From positions 62,001-126,000 of the forward strand of contig NZ_JAAIVJ010000006.1 of the NCBI RefSeq assembly GCF_011008935.1: a stretch of DNA of 64,000 bases, read 5' to 3'. Below the pieces are notes generated by a model. That model was not told the origin of the DNA. It saw only the letters and a list, made by a program, of their open reading frames with translations, and searched no databases. The stretch is from Tabrizicola oligotrophica. Lineage in GTDB: Bacteria > Pseudomonadota > Alphaproteobacteria > Rhodobacterales > Rhodobacteraceae. Position numbers and translations under genes: made by a program. Of this stretch, positions 16,678-26,061 are shown piece by piece. The first letter of the stretch is position 1. Every line of letters begins with the position of its first letter.

Positions 16678-18438
16678 TCACGGGGCCGCCTTGGCCTCGA
16701 CCGGGGCGATGGGTTTGGCGCCCTCTTCGGCCAGCACCGCATCCAGCCCCTTTTCGATCTTGGCCCGGATGCGCAGCGCGTCCTTTTCCTCCGGCCCATA
16801 GGACAATGCGCGGTGCCACTGGAATTCGGCCTCGCGCGTGCGGCCCACAGCCCAGTAGACATCACCCAGATGGTCGGTGACGATGGGGTCGACCGGCTCC
16901 AGCAGCGAGGCGCGTTCCATCGGCTCCACCGCTTCGCCGTAGCGGCCAAGGCGGTAATAGGCCCAGGCAAGGCTGTCGATGATGTAGCCCGAGCCGGGCT
17001 CCTTGGCGACGGCGCGTTCGATCATGCCCAAGGCCTCGTCCAGATTCTCGCCGCGATCGACATAGCTGTAACCGAGATAGTTCAGAACCTGCGCCTGGTC
17101 CGGGTTCAGCCGCAGGGCCTCGCGCATGTCGGCGACGGTGCCGTCGAAATCCCCCAGCCGTTCGGCGCAGATGCCCCGGCTGAAATAAAGCGCCCAATGG
17201 TCTGGGGCAGAGGGGCCAAGAAGGCCGATGGCGGCGTCATAGGCCTTGCGGGCCTCGTCAAAGCGCTCTTCGCGGCGCAGCCCGTCCGCCAGGGCAATCT
17301 GGGCGACCAGGAGGTCGGGCTTGGCGCGGGCAAGGCCTTGCAGGATCTCGATCGAGGCTTCGGTGCGGCCCGCGGCATGGGTGGCCTCGGCCCGGCCGAT
17401 TTCGGCGATGTGGAACGACGGGCTGTCGGCGGGAATGGCGGCATAGACCTCGATCGCCAGATCGTGCTGGCCCTGTTCGGTCAAAAGCCCGGCCACCAGA
17501 AGCGCGGTGTCGTCCTGCGCCGGGCGCAGGGCCTGCGCGCCCCGGGCGTAGACCAGCGTATGGGCGGGATCGCCCTCCTGACCCAGCGCCATGGCGAGGG
17601 TGTAGAACACCTCGGCCATGCCGTCCTTGGCGGTCGTGACCATGTCGAAGGGCACCGGCTCTCCGGCGGCAAGGCGGTGGCGGAGTTGGTCAAGCTCGAA
17701 GTCCGGCTCGCCGGTGAAGCTGTCGTCGAGAAGCTTCAGGGCATCGGCGTTGCGTTCCAGCTGCGACAGCACCCGGACATGCGCCAGCACTCCGCGCCGC
17801 ATTTCCCGCAAAGCCCCGGCGCGCTCATCGGCAAAGATCGCATCCGCGCCTTCGAAATCGCCCGCCGAGGCCAGCGCCAGCGCCTTGTGATACAGCCCGA
17901 AGGCTGCCATTTCCGGGCTGCGCGTCAGCTTGTCGAAGGTCTCGGTCGCTTCCGACATCCGGCCAAGCCCGGCTTGCGCCCAGGCAGTGACCAGCGTGTC
18001 GAGAAGCGCGCCTTTCTCCACACCGTCAGTGCTGCGCTCGATGACGCCGGCATAATCCTCGGCCTGCAGACTGGCGATCAGCAGCGCCAGATAGCTGATC
18101 TGGGTGTCCACGCCCTGATCGTGCAGGGCGCGGGCCATGTTGGCGGCGGGGGTGAACTCGCCAAGGCCGATATTGGCCATCACCGCGCCTTCCAGAAATC
18201 CCGGGTTGGTCGGCTCGGCCAGAAGCGCGCGCGCATACCATTCGGCCGCGGCGGCATAGTCGGCGTGGCTGGCGGCAGCGCGGGCGGCAAGGAAGGCCCC
18301 GGCCACGCCCACTTCTTCCTCCGCCACCGGCGCGGCCCCGGTCTCTTGCGCATGGCCGGGCAGGGAAAATGCAAGGCTCAGCGCAACCAGTGCGGGGCCG
18401 AAGCGGCGGCGAGGCGCACAGGGGGCAAGGGACGGCAT
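16678..18438 (-). CDS. Exported tetratricopeptide-repeat protein
   Basis: 586 residues starting [12 protein letters not shown] with a signal-peptide core ([16 protein letters not shown]) that predicts export. The mature chain is almost all helical TPR-like pairs, with clear repeats near the C-terminus ([60 protein letters not shown]). Such proteins act as scaffolds in envelope assembly; no enzyme motif is visible. The upstream frame to 18639 is not used because the signal peptide fixes the start. It precedes ispE by 11 bases in the same direction. Confidence 0.85.
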   Translation of the reverse strand: MPSLAPCAPRRRFGPALVALSLAFSLPGHAQETGAAPVAEEEVGVAGAFLAARAAASHADYAAAAEWYARALLAEPTNPGFLEGAVMANIGLGEFTPAANMARALHDQGVDTQISYLALLIASLQAEDYAGVIERSTDGVEKGALLDTLVTAWAQAGLGRMSEATETFDKLTRSPEMAAFGLYHKALALASAGDFEGADAIFADERAGALREMRRGVLAHVRVLSQLERNADALKLLDDSFTGEPDFELDQLRHRLAAGEPVPFDMVTTAKDGMAEVFYTLAMALGQEGDPAHTLVYARGAQALRPAQDDTALLVAGLLTEQGQHDLAIEVYAAIPADSPSFHIAEIGRAEATHAAGRTEASIEILQGLARAKPDLLVAQIALADGLRREERFDEARKAYDAAIGLLGPSAPDHWALYFSRGICAERLGDFDGTVADMREALRLNPDQAQVLNYLGYSYVDRGENLDEALGMIERAVAKEPGSGYIIDSLAWAYYRLGRYGEAVEPMERASLLEPVDPIVTDHLGDVYWAVGRTREAEFQWHRALSYGPEEKDALRIRAKIEKGLDAVLAEEGAKPIAPVEAKAAP

Positions 18439-18494
18439 GGGCGGCTTCCTCCAAGGACTTGGGAAATAGCTAGTCAGAGCCGGTGCCAAAGGCA

Positions 18495-18528
18495 ATGCGG
18501 GCCGGGGAATAGTTTCCCCGGCCCGCAT
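18495..18528 (-). terminator. Perfect 15-bp hairpin after the ETF-QO gene
   Basis: Arms ATGCGGGCCGGGGAA (18495-18509) and TTCCCCGGCCCGCAT (18514-18528) flank a 4-base loop. It lies about 20 bp past the stop of the ETF-ubiquinone oxidoreductase and before the TPR gene. The following bases on the minus strand are TGCCTTTGG, a poor U-tract, so termination may be partial or the hairpin may protect the mRNA end. Confidence 0.55.
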
Positions 18529-18548
18529 GAATTTTGCCTGAACCCCGA

Positions 18549-20198
18549 TCACATGTTCGGGTAGTTCGGCCCGCCGCCGCCCATCGGCGTAGTCCAGACG
18601 ATGTTCTGCGACGGATCCTTGATGTCGCAGGTCTTGCAATGCACGCAGTTCTGGAAGTTGATCTGGAAGCGCGGCTCCTTGCCGTCTTCGGCGATCACCT
18701 CATAAACCCCGGCCGGGCAATAGCGCTGCGCCGGTTCGGCGTAGTCCGGCAGGTTGACCGAAATCGGGATCGAGGGATCCTTCAGCTTCAGATGCGCCGG
18801 CTGGTTTTCGTCATGGTTGGTGAAGGAAAACGCGACGTTGGTCAGCCGGTCGAAGGACAGCACGCCATCGGGTTTCGGGTAGTCGATGGGCGCGAAGTCC
18901 TTGGCCTTGCCGGTGGCCTTGGCATCGCTCTTGCGGTGGCGCAGCGTGCCGAGGATGGTCAGGCCGAAGGTGTTGGCCCACATGTCGGCCCCGCCGAGGG
19001 TGAGCGAGGCGATCAGGCCGAATTTCGACCAGAGCGGCTTGACGTTGCGGACCTTCTTCAGGTCCTTGCCGATGGCGCCGTTGCGCACGGTGGCCTCGTA
19101 ATCGGGCAGCTCGTCGCCCGACCGGCCGGCGGCAATCGCCTTGGCGGCGGCCTCGGCGGCGGCGATGCCCGAGAGCATGGCGTTGTGGTTGCCCTTGATG
19201 CGCGGCACGTTCACCAGACCCGCGGTGCAGCCCAGAAGCGCCACGCCCGGCGCCACCATTTTCGGGATCGACTGCCAGCCGCCTTCCGAAATCGCCCGCG
19301 CGCCATAAGCCACGCGCTTGCCGCCTTTCAGCAGTTCCGCCACCATCGGGTGATGCTTGAAGCGCTGGAACTCCATATAGGGGTAGAGATGGGGGTTCTC
19401 ATAGTTCAGGTGGACGACGAAGCCGACGTAAACCTGATTGTTCTCGATGTGATAGATGAACGAGCCGCCCCCGGCATTCGACCCCAGCGGCCAGCCCATG
19501 GTGTGGGTGACGGTGCCAAGCTTGTGCTTCTTGGGGTCGATCTCCCAGATTTCCTTCATGCCGAGGCCGAACTTTTGCGGGCAATGGCCCTTCGAAAGCT
19601 CATACTTGGCGATGACTTCCTTCGACAGGCTGCCGCGCACGCCTTCGCCAAGGAAGACATATTTGCCCGCCAGCACCATGCCCGGCTCATAGCTCGGCCC
19701 CGGCGTGCCGTCGGGGTTGCGGCCGAACTCGCCCGCCACCACGCCGCGCACTTCGCCCTTGTCGCCATAGACCACTTCGGAGCAGGCCATGCCCGGGAAA
19801 ATCTCGACGCCCAGTTCTTCGGCCTGTTGCCCCAGCCAGCGGCAGACATTGGCCATCGACACGATGTAATTGCCGTGGTTGTTCATCAGGGGCGGCATCG
19901 GCCAGTTCGGGATGCGCATCTTCCCGGCCGGGCCGAGGATGAAGAAGTTGTCCTCCGTCACCTCGGTCTTGATCGGGGCGCCCTTTTCGCGCCAGTTCGG
20001 GATCAGCGCATCCAGCCCCGACGGGTCCAGGACCGCGCCGGACAGGATATGCGCGCCGACTTCGGAGCCCTTTTCCAGCACCACGACGCTGAGGTCGGGG
20101 TTGATCTGCTTCAACCGGATCGCCGCCGACAGGCCGGACGGCCCCGCGCCCACGATCACAACGTCATATTCCATCGTTTCGCGCACGATCTCGGTCAT
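18549..20198 (-). CDS. Electron transfer flavoprotein-ubiquinone oxidoreductase
   Basis: Carries electrons from ETF (reduced by acyl-CoA and other dehydrogenases) to ubiquinone at the membrane. 549 residues. The N-terminus has the FAD dinucleotide fold VVIVGAGPSGLSAA; the C-terminal domain has the 4Fe-4S cysteines in CPAGVYEV and NCVHCKTCDIKDP. The C-terminal GGGGPNYPNM is characteristic. In this organism it would support the acyl-CoA dehydrogenases of fatty-acid and ethylmalonyl-CoA metabolism, one of which lies about 8 kb away. Monocistronic as seen here. Confidence 0.96.
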   Translation of the reverse strand: MTEIVRETMEYDVVIVGAGPSGLSAAIRLKQINPDLSVVVLEKGSEVGAHILSGAVLDPSGLDALIPNWREKGAPIKTEVTEDNFFILGPAGKMRIPNWPMPPLMNNHGNYIVSMANVCRWLGQQAEELGVEIFPGMACSEVVYGDKGEVRGVVAGEFGRNPDGTPGPSYEPGMVLAGKYVFLGEGVRGSLSKEVIAKYELSKGHCPQKFGLGMKEIWEIDPKKHKLGTVTHTMGWPLGSNAGGGSFIYHIENNQVYVGFVVHLNYENPHLYPYMEFQRFKHHPMVAELLKGGKRVAYGARAISEGGWQSIPKMVAPGVALLGCTAGLVNVPRIKGNHNAMLSGIAAAEAAAKAIAAGRSGDELPDYEATVRNGAIGKDLKKVRNVKPLWSKFGLIASLTLGGADMWANTFGLTILGTLRHRKSDAKATGKAKDFAPIDYPKPDGVLSFDRLTNVAFSFTNHDENQPAHLKLKDPSIPISVNLPDYAEPAQRYCPAGVYEVIAEDGKEPRFQINFQNCVHCKTCDIKDPSQNIVWTTPMGGGGPNYPNM

Positions 20199-20480
20199 GG
20201 CTTGTTCTCCCCGGTCCCCGGTTTTTTCGCTGCGACGTGTTTGCCCCGTAGGGGATGCCGCGTCAACCTCGACGCAACATCATGTTTTCGCATCCCGGCA
20301 TGAGGGAAACTTTCTGTCCCGCCCACTTTGCCACGCCCGACCGGATGCCGCCCATTCGCGGCATTCTCCGCCCGTTCCCCCTTGCATTTGTCCCGCCTTC
20401 CGGTTCAGGTTGTAGGGCAAGTTTCCCAAGGTCATGGTCCGCACCCGGCCCGTGGCCTTGTCATTTATGTGAAAAGGCCC

Positions 20481-20951
20481 ATGGAAAAGATCCCGATGAC
20501 CCGCGCGGGTTTTGTCGCGCTGGATGAAGAACTGAAAGAGTTGAAGACGGTGGAACGCCCCGCCATCATCCGCGCCATCGCCGAGGCGCGCGAGCATGGC
20601 GATCTGTCGGAAAACGCCGAATATCATTCCGCGCGCGAGAAGCAGAGCTTCATCGAAGGCCGCATCAAGGAACTTGAGGGCCTGTTGTCGCTGGCCGAGG
20701 TGATCGACCCCTCGCGGCTGTCCGGCCCGATCAAGTTCGGCGCGACCGTCACCATCGTCGACGAGGACAGCGACGAGGAAAAGACCTACCAGATCGTCGG
20801 CGAGACCGAGGCGGATATCGAGGCCGGCAAGCTGAACATCCGCTCCCCCATCGCGCGTGCGCTGATCGGCAAGGATGAAGGCGATTCGGTCGAGGTGAAG
20901 ACGCCGGGCGGCCAGCGCAGCTACGAAGTCCTGTCGATCCGTTACGTCTGA
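20481..20951 (+). CDS. greA: Transcription elongation factor GreA
   Basis: Rescues backtracked RNA polymerase by stimulating transcript cleavage. 156 residues: an N-terminal coiled coil (about 8-75) with the acidic tip in [15 protein letters not shown], and a C-terminal FKBP-like domain with [14 protein letters not shown]. The start [11 protein letters not shown] at 20481 matches the family; the open frame upstream to 20328 has no conserved content. A membrane protein gene follows by 15 bp and is probably cotranscribed. Confidence 0.96.
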   Translation: MEKIPMTRAGFVALDEELKELKTVERPAIIRAIAEAREHGDLSENAEYHSAREKQSFIEGRIKELEGLLSLAEVIDPSRLSGPIKFGATVTIVDEDSDEEKTYQIVGETEADIEAGKLNIRSPIARALIGKDEGDSVEVKTPGGQRSYEVLSIRYV

Positions 20952-20966
20952 GCCCGAGGCAAACCC

Positions 20967-22022
20967 ATGCCCGACGCCAAATCCGACAAGGCCCCGCAAG
21001 ACCCCCGAGACCACGAGACGCGGAGCGACCCGCGCCCGGTGGATCTTGGCCTTTATGCGGCCCGCGAGGCAGAGCCTCGGATGTCGCCGGCCGAATGGAT
21101 CGCAGTCGGGCTTTGCCTCATCTGGGTCGGGGCGGTGGCGGCCTATGTCTGGAAAGCTCCGCCCGAGGTGGAGCCGCTTGGTCTGGTCCTGACGCTTCTG
21201 GTGGTGTTCCTGCCGCTGGCGCTGATCTGGGCGGCGGCAGTGACGCTGCGCTCGGTCCGCTCGCTGCGCCACGAGGCGGCGCGGTTGCAGGCCACGGTCG
21301 AGGCGATGCGGGCGGCCTATGTCGTGGGACAGCAGGGCGGCATCAAGCCTTCGGTCGAGAAGAAGCTGAACGAGATCGCCCAGACCGCCAAGCAGACCGA
21401 AACGGCGCTTGCGACCTTTACCTCGCGGCGGGATGGCGCGCTGGTGGTGGCATCGGCCGACCGCAAGACGGCCTTGGCCGCGCCGCAGCCCGACCCCGCC
21501 GCCGAACAACCCGCCCTTGCGCTTGGCACGCCGGCCGAGGCGCTGCGTCCGCCGCTGGCCAACAGCGACTTCATCCGCGCCCTGCAGTTCCCCGAAAGTC
21601 CGGATGACAAGGCCGGCTTCCGGTCACTGCGCGCCGCGCTGGAGGATCGCAATGTCGCCAAGCTGATCCGGGCCTCGCAGGATGTGCTGACGCTGCTCAG
21701 CCAGGAAGGCATCTTCATGGATGACCTGAAGCCCGATCGCGCCCGGCCCGAGTTGTGGCGGCGCTTTGCCCAGGGCGAACGCGGTCGCGGCATCGCAGCG
21801 TTGGGGGGCGTGCGCGACCGCTCCTCGCTGGCGCTGGCCGCCGGTCGGATGCGCGAGGACGCCATCTTCAAGGACGCGGCCCACCACTTCCTGCGCAGCT
21901 TCGACAAGGTGTTTCAGGAGTTCGAAAAGGCCGCGACCGATAGCGACCTGACCGATCTGGCCGAAACCCGCACTGTCAAGGCCTTCATGCTGCTTGGCCG
22001 GGTGACGGGCGTGTTCGACTGA
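20967..22022 (+). CDS. Conserved hypothetical membrane protein downstream of greA
   Basis: 351 residues. A charged N-terminus (about 35 residues) is followed by two transmembrane helices (about 42-62 and 70-92) and then a helical, coiled-coil-like segment (HEAARLQATVEAMRAAYV), an Ala/Pro linker near residue 170, and a soluble C-terminal domain (residues 190-351) rich in Arg and Asp with an ALEDRNVAKLIRASQDVL helix. No known family is identified. The single inner-membrane hairpin with long cytoplasmic tail suggests a tethered or structural role. It follows greA closely. Confidence 0.8.
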   Translation: MPDAKSDKAPQDPRDHETRSDPRPVDLGLYAAREAEPRMSPAEWIAVGLCLIWVGAVAAYVWKAPPEVEPLGLVLTLLVVFLPLALIWAAAVTLRSVRSLRHEAARLQATVEAMRAAYVVGQQGGIKPSVEKKLNEIAQTAKQTETALATFTSRRDGALVVASADRKTALAAPQPDPAAEQPALALGTPAEALRPPLANSDFIRALQFPESPDDKAGFRSLRAALEDRNVAKLIRASQDVLTLLSQEGIFMDDLKPDRARPELWRRFAQGERGRGIAALGGVRDRSSLALAAGRMREDAIFKDAAHHFLRSFDKVFQEFEKAATDSDLTDLAETRTVKAFMLLGRVTGVFD

Positions 22023-22090
22023 CATCTGCGGCCGCCACGGCCGGCCATCCCCATGGCCGAGGCGGTCCGGCCCGCGACCCGACAGATCGC

Positions 22091-22106
22091 CTCCCCTTTT
22101 GGGGAG
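22091..22106. terminator. Short hairpin between convergent genes
   Basis: CTCCCC and GGGGAG arms with a TTTT loop (22091-22106) lie in the 96-bp space between the greA-operon membrane protein and the convergent acetyltransferase. It could serve both directions; no T-run follows on the plus strand. Confidence 0.35.
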
Positions 22107-22118
22107 AGAAGGGGGGGC

Positions 22119-22703
22119 CTACACCGGCTTCACCATGGTCACGGCCGCGTCAAACCCGAAGACATGGCGCAAGAGCCCGATGCTGTCGGTCTTGACCGCG
22201 CGATAGCCCAGCCGTTCATAAAGCGCCCGCGCGCGCCAGTTGCTGTCCACCACATCCAGCCGCACATGGTCATAGCCGCGCGCCCTTGCTTCGTCCTCGA
22301 TCGCGGAAAGAAGGGCGCGGCCGACGCCCTTGCTGCGGGCGGCGGGGGCGACGCAGATGCCGTCCAGCAGGAAGCGGTCATTGTCCACCTCGCGCGACAG
22401 GAGCGACAGAAGCGGCATGCGCCAGGCCGTGCCGGCCAGCCCATAGATCGCGCGCAGGTCGGCCGGCGCCCCGCCGGCAAAACTGCCCTCCGGCGTCTTG
22501 AACCCGGCAAGGCCCAGCAGCCGGCCCCGCTCGTCCAGCGCCACCAGCGCCTGATCGGCGCGGATCACGCGCTCCAGAAACCGCAGCGCCCGCGCGTCCG
22601 GGCCCATCACCCGGCCCAGTTTGCCGCCGAAGGCCTGCCAGTACAGCGCGGCGGCGGCGGGGATCAGGTGGTCGGGCAGGCCCTGCGATATGGTCAGGCG
22701 CAT
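22119..22703 (-). CDS. GNAT-family N-acetyltransferase
   Basis: 194 residues. The acetyl-CoA binding motif A is seen as LLDGICVAPAARSKGVGRALL (quoted in part: VAPAARSKGVGRAL), followed by the beta-bulge and motif B ALYERLGYRAVKT. Substrate unknown. The start overlaps the stop of the preceding gene by 10 bases, so it is the last gene of a mobA-led operon on the minus strand. Confidence 0.88.
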   Translation of the reverse strand: MRLTISQGLPDHLIPAAAALYWQAFGGKLGRVMGPDARALRFLERVIRADQALVALDERGRLLGLAGFKTPEGSFAGGAPADLRAIYGLAGTAWRMPLLSLLSREVDNDRFLLDGICVAPAARSKGVGRALLSAIEDEARARGYDHVRLDVVDSNWRARALYERLGYRAVKTDSIGLLRHVFGFDAAVTMVKPV

Positions 22704-23557
22704 TGCAGCGCCCCCGCGAGCGCGGCCTTATGGCCCGCGCCAAGGATCCAGCCCTCCTCGGTTGTCACCGGGGCGGGGGGCGTTGCAAGCAGCGGGCCAA
22801 GCGAGCCGGCTTGCGACAGGGTCCAGAGCGCGCGGGACAACAGCCGCACCTGCGCCTCGTCCTTGATCGAAGCTGCTTCGGCCGCGACGGCGCGCGCCAG
22901 CAGCGACAGATAGACCTCGGTCAGCACGACGGGCGCCTCGGGGCTGTCGAAAGGCCAGACCGCAACCCCCGGCAGGGCCGAGAGCCGGTGGATCATCGGT
23001 TGGCCGACCAGCCCCTGACCGCCCGCCGCCCCCGTGGTGTAAAGTTTCCAGACCGGCTGGGCCCGCGGCTCCACAGTCTCGACCTGCCGCCGTTCGGCAA
23101 GGCCGAGGGCGGGGTAATCGACAGCCTTGGTCTCGGGCAGGTCGGGCAGCGGCAGGCTGCGCGGCCGGCCCCAGAACGGCCCCCGGCCGCCAAAGCCCCG
23201 GTTGATGCGGGCTGCGGTCTCGAAGCGGCTGTTGCGGTTGTCCGGCCCGTCCGTCAGGCTTCCGGCCAGCCAGCGCCAGACTGCGCGAGCCTGCGGCTGA
23301 CCTGTCAGCCGGGCCGCGAAGCCGGCCGGATAGCCCAGCGGGAAGTCGAAGCCGATCAGGAGCCGGCCGGGTCGCGCGGCGATGGCCGCCGCGAGAAACG
23401 CCTCGGCCTCGGCCTCGGCCCGGCTGCGGAAATAGCGCGTCTCGGTGCCACCTGCATCGGTGCTGCCCAGCCAGATCGCATCGGGCGAAGGCCGGACGGG
23501 CGACAGGACGCCCGCCGCCGACCAGTCGGCCACGATCACCCGGTCAAAGCCGCTCAT
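22694..23557 (-). CDS. Hypothetical protein with RNase H-like (DUF429-type) features, in mobA operon
   Basis: 287 residues. The N-terminus VIVADWSAAG and the LLIGFDFPLGYP motif resemble the two acidic strands of DUF429/RNase H-fold proteins, which carry a D-x(n)-D-x-P arrangement. The middle has aromatic-rich GGRGPFWGRP and RAQPVWKLYTTG segments. Homologues beside mobA have, as I recall, been labelled molybdopterin-guanine dinucleotide synthesis proteins, but no catalytic role is established. It overlaps mobA by 4 bases upstream and the acetyltransferase by 10 downstream, so the three are tightly coupled. Confidence 0.7.
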   Translation of the reverse strand: MSGFDRVIVADWSAAGVLSPVRPSPDAIWLGSTDAGGTETRYFRSRAEAEAEAFLAAAIAARPGRLLIGFDFPLGYPAGFAARLTGQPQARAVWRWLAGSLTDGPDNRNSRFETAARINRGFGGRGPFWGRPRSLPLPDLPETKAVDYPALGLAERRQVETVEPRAQPVWKLYTTGAAGGQGLVGQPMIHRLSALPGVAVWPFDSPEAPVVLTEVYLSLLARAVAAEAASIKDEAQVRLLSRALWTLSQAGSLGPLLATPPAPVTTEEGWILGAGHKAALAGALQCA

Positions 23558-24147
23558 GCCGCGCCACCGGCCAGAAGCGCCTCGGCGCGGGCAAGGTCTT
23601 CGGGCGTGTTCAGGTTGTCAAAGGCGGCGGGGTCGGGGAAGGCCGCCTCGGCGGCGTCCTGCGCGCGGGCGAAATCCATCACCTTTGGGTTGGCCCCCGA
23701 CGCAAGGAAATCCGCGAGCGGTTTGGCCAGGGCCACGGGCCACAGACCAAAGGTCGGATGCACCCGCCCGCCCGCGACGGCAATCGCCAGCCCGCCCGGC
23801 GTGCGCTCGGCCGCCAGACACAGGCGCGGGCAAAGATCGCCCGGCAGGAACGGCGCGTCGACCGGGGCGGTCAGCACCGCCGTCGCACCCAGGGGACCGG
23901 CCCATCGCAGCGCGGCCAGCAGACCGGACAGCGGCCCGGCCGGGGCCTCGTCGGGCAACACCGGCAGGCCAAGGCGGAAACGCCCCGCCTCGCCATTGGC
24001 GGAAATTGCCAGCCGCTCCACCTGCGGCTCCAGCCGGTCGATGACATGGGCAATCAGCGGGCGACCGGCCAGGGGCAGCAGGGCCTTGTCCCGCCCGCCC
24101 ATCCGCCGCCCTTGCCCGCCCGCCAGGATCACCCCGAAGATCCGCAT
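23554..24147 (-). CDS. mobA: Molybdenum cofactor guanylyltransferase MobA
   Basis: Adds GMP to molybdopterin to make the MGD cofactor of DMSO-reductase-family enzymes. 197 residues with the nucleotidyltransferase opening GVILAGGQGRRMGGRDKALL, the PVDAPFL metal-binding aspartate motif and the conserved NLNTPEDLARAE at the C-terminus. The start at 24147 (MRIFGVILAGG) is fixed by homology at the first strand. First gene of the mobA-DUF429-GNAT operon and divergent from azlC, 72 bp away. Confidence 0.94.
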   Translation of the reverse strand: MRIFGVILAGGQGRRMGGRDKALLPLAGRPLIAHVIDRLEPQVERLAISANGEAGRFRLGLPVLPDEAPAGPLSGLLAALRWAGPLGATAVLTAPVDAPFLPGDLCPRLCLAAERTPGGLAIAVAGGRVHPTFGLWPVALAKPLADFLASGANPKVMDFARAQDAAEAAFPDPAAFDNLNTPEDLARAEALLAGGAA

Positions 24148-24219
24148 GCCGCCCCTTTTCCTTGCCTGCGGAAAGCCGTAAACCCCGAGCCTTGGTTCGA
24201 CAAGCGGCTTGCCCTTTCC

Positions 24220-24918
24220 ATGTCCAGTTCCCGCAAGGCTTTCTTCCGCGGCGCGGCCCATGCGCTGCCCTTCTTCGTGGTCATCGTGCCTTTTGCCATG
24301 CTGTTCGGCGTGTTGTCGTCCGAGGCGGGCCTTGGCCCCTGGGAGACACAGATCTTCTCGATTGCGGTCTTTGCCGGCGCCAGCCAGCTGGCCGCGCTGC
24401 AGCTGATGCAGGATCAGGCGCCGCTGCTGGTCATCCTTGCCACTGGCATCGCCGTCAATCTGCGGATGATGATGTATTCGGTCGCGCTGACCCCGCATCT
24501 GGGCGGCGCCCCCTTGGGCATCCGCGCGACAATCGCCTATTTCCTTGTCGATCAGAGCTTTGCCCTGTCGCTGGCAGAATTCGACAAGCGGGCCGGGCTG
24601 ACCTTGCCGGAGAAGGTGGCCTATTTCTTCGGCACCATTGCGCCCATCACCGCGATCTGGAACGTCGCAACCGCCGTCGGGGTGCAGATGGGCCGCGCGG
24701 TGCCGGAAAGCTGGGGGCTGGATTTTGCCATGCCGATCACCTTCATCGGCATGACGGCGGCCATGCTGCGCACAGTGCCGCACGGGGTGGCCATGGTGGT
24801 TTCGGTGGGTGTCACGCTGGTCCTGTGGGCCATGCCCTATGGCACCGGGCTTCTGGTGGGGGCTGCGGCCGGAATGGCGGCCGGGGCCATCGCGGAAAGC
24901 TGGAAGGACAACGGATGA
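24220..24918 (+). CDS. azlC: AzlC-family branched-chain amino acid exporter, large subunit
   Basis: 232 residues with about seven to eight membrane helices. The family segment GVLSSEAGLGPWETQIFSIAVF and the AGASQLAALQLM motif are clear. AzlC and AzlD together export branched-chain amino acids. The stop codon overlaps the azlD start (ATGA), as usual for this pair. The start at 24220 (MSSSRKAFFRGA) is chosen because the upstream extension overlaps the divergent mobA gene. Confidence 0.93.
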   Translation: MSSSRKAFFRGAAHALPFFVVIVPFAMLFGVLSSEAGLGPWETQIFSIAVFAGASQLAALQLMQDQAPLLVILATGIAVNLRMMMYSVALTPHLGGAPLGIRATIAYFLVDQSFALSLAEFDKRAGLTLPEKVAYFFGTIAPITAIWNVATAVGVQMGRAVPESWGLDFAMPITFIGMTAAMLRTVPHGVAMVVSVGVTLVLWAMPYGTGLLVGAAAGMAAGAIAESWKDNG

Positions 24919-25241
24919 TCGACCGCACGACCTTCTGGATCGTGGTGGCGGTGCTGGGACTTGCCACCTACCTCATCCGGTTTTCCTTTCTGGGCATCCT
25001 CGGCAACCATCCGCTGCCGCTGTGGCTGGTGCGCGCGCTGCGCTATACGGCGGTGGCGGTCTTGCCGGCGCTTGTCGCGCCCGCGGTGCTGTGGCCGCCC
25101 GCGACCGGCGGCAGCCCCGATCCGGTGCGGCTGGCGACGGTGGCGGTAACGCTGCTGGCCGGCATTTTCAGCCGCAACATGATCGCGGCCATCGCCGCGG
25201 GCGGCGTGACGTTCTATCTGCTGCCGCAGCTGATCGGCTGA
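24915..25241 (+). CDS. azlD: AzlD-family branched-chain amino acid exporter, small subunit
   Basis: 108 residues with about four short helices; the conserved TYLIRFSFLGILG opening and VRLATVAVTLLAGIFSRN C-terminal half match AzlD. It is translationally coupled to azlC by a 4-base overlap. Its TGA stop abuts the stop of the convergent lipoprotein gene, the two forming the palindrome TGATCA. Confidence 0.92.
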   Translation: MIDRTTFWIVVAVLGLATYLIRFSFLGILGNHPLPLWLVRALRYTAVAVLPALVAPAVLWPPATGGSPDPVRLATVAVTLLAGIFSRNMIAAIAAGGVTFYLLPQLIG

Positions 25242-25895
25242 TCAATGTTCGGCGATGGTGATGGTCGGCTCGACCTTGACCGGGTCGATCAGCAGCACGC
25301 CATGGTTGTCGTCGGCGTCGTCGTCGGTGATCGTGCGGGTGGTGACGCCCGGCAGCGCGGCAAAGCGCTCGGACAGCTTGTTCGGGAACATCGTGGAATT
25401 GATGCCCTCAAAGCCCGGCACCTCGTCAAGGATGCCCGCAATCGAGTTGGCGCAGAACGATTTCGCCACCGCCCCGCGCGCCTTGGCCCGGGCGATCACC
25501 AGTTCGGCAACCTGCGGCGAAACCGGCACGTTCTGCTCGATCACGCGATAGGTCTCGCGGGCGTGGTAGTCGATGTAGAAGGCCACCATGCGGTCGGACA
25601 TGCCATAGTGCAGGTCGTTCCGCTCGGGCAGGCGGGGGTGGTAGAAGCTGCCCGCCGGGTCGAACAGCACCCGCTCCGAGCCGTTGATGAGCAGCCCCGA
25701 ATGCGCGCCGGCCCCGGTGCGGTTGTTGACCACGGTGAACAGCGTCACCATCGGCGGGCCGGCATGCACATAGCGCGCCGCCGCGACTGCGCTGTCCGGC
25801 GCAAAGGGGGCCGAGGCATTCCCCCCGCCGCAGGCAGTCAGGACCGCAAGCGCCGTGATGGCAAAGGCATTGCGGACAAGCGATTTGCGCAGCAT
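25242..25895 (-). CDS. Lipoprotein with possible permuted papain-like (NlpC/YiiX-type) fold
   Basis: 217 residues. A signal sequence with lipobox LTACGGG (lipidated Cys about residue 22) indicates membrane anchoring. The mature part has GAHSGLLINGSERVLFDPAG, a His followed by a beta-hairpin, and 90 residues later FCANSIAGIL. His-before-Cys order with a Cys at a helix start is what permuted NlpC/P60 (LRAT, YiiX) proteins show, so a cysteine hydrolase is possible. That is inference from the pattern. It is the first of two envelope genes here and has no clear operon partner. Confidence 0.7.
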   Translation of the reverse strand: MLRKSLVRNAFAITALAVLTACGGGNASAPFAPDSAVAAARYVHAGPPMVTLFTVVNNRTGAGAHSGLLINGSERVLFDPAGSFYHPRLPERNDLHYGMSDRMVAFYIDYHARETYRVIEQNVPVSPQVAELVIARAKARGAVAKSFCANSIAGILDEVPGFEGINSTMFPNKLSERFAALPGVTTRTITDDDADDNHGVLLIDPVKVEPTITIAEH

Positions 25896-25926
25896 GGGCT
25901 GGGTCCGTCGGTAACTGGTTACGGGA

Positions 25927-26061
25927 TCAGGCGTTCACGAGCGCCATGAAGATCAGGGCGGCAATCGCCAGACCCGCCACCCAGATGCTCAGCTTCACAA
26001 AGCCGGCAAAGGTCTTTTCCTGAGCGCGGATATCCATCGAGCCATGCTTGTGTTCGGCCAT
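25927..26061 (-). CDS. aa3-type cytochrome c oxidase subunit IV
   Basis: 44 residues from ATG 26061: a polar start MAEHKHGSMDIR, the conserved QEKTFAGFVK stretch, then one transmembrane helix (LSIWVAGLAIAALIFMALV). This is the alphaproteobacterial small subunit IV that packs against the aa3 oxidase core in the inner membrane; it is dispensable for catalysis in the species studied. The core coxI-III genes are not nearby. The frame upstream to 26121 adds no family sequence. Confidence 0.88.
   Translation of the reverse strand: MAEHKHGSMDIRAQEKTFAGFVKLSIWVAGLAIAALIFMALVNA

Noticed and set aside
18534-20303. A 589-codon plus-strand frame over the ETF-QO gene
   Set aside because: Antisense shadow; the minus strand encodes a complete protein with FAD and 4Fe-4S motifs.
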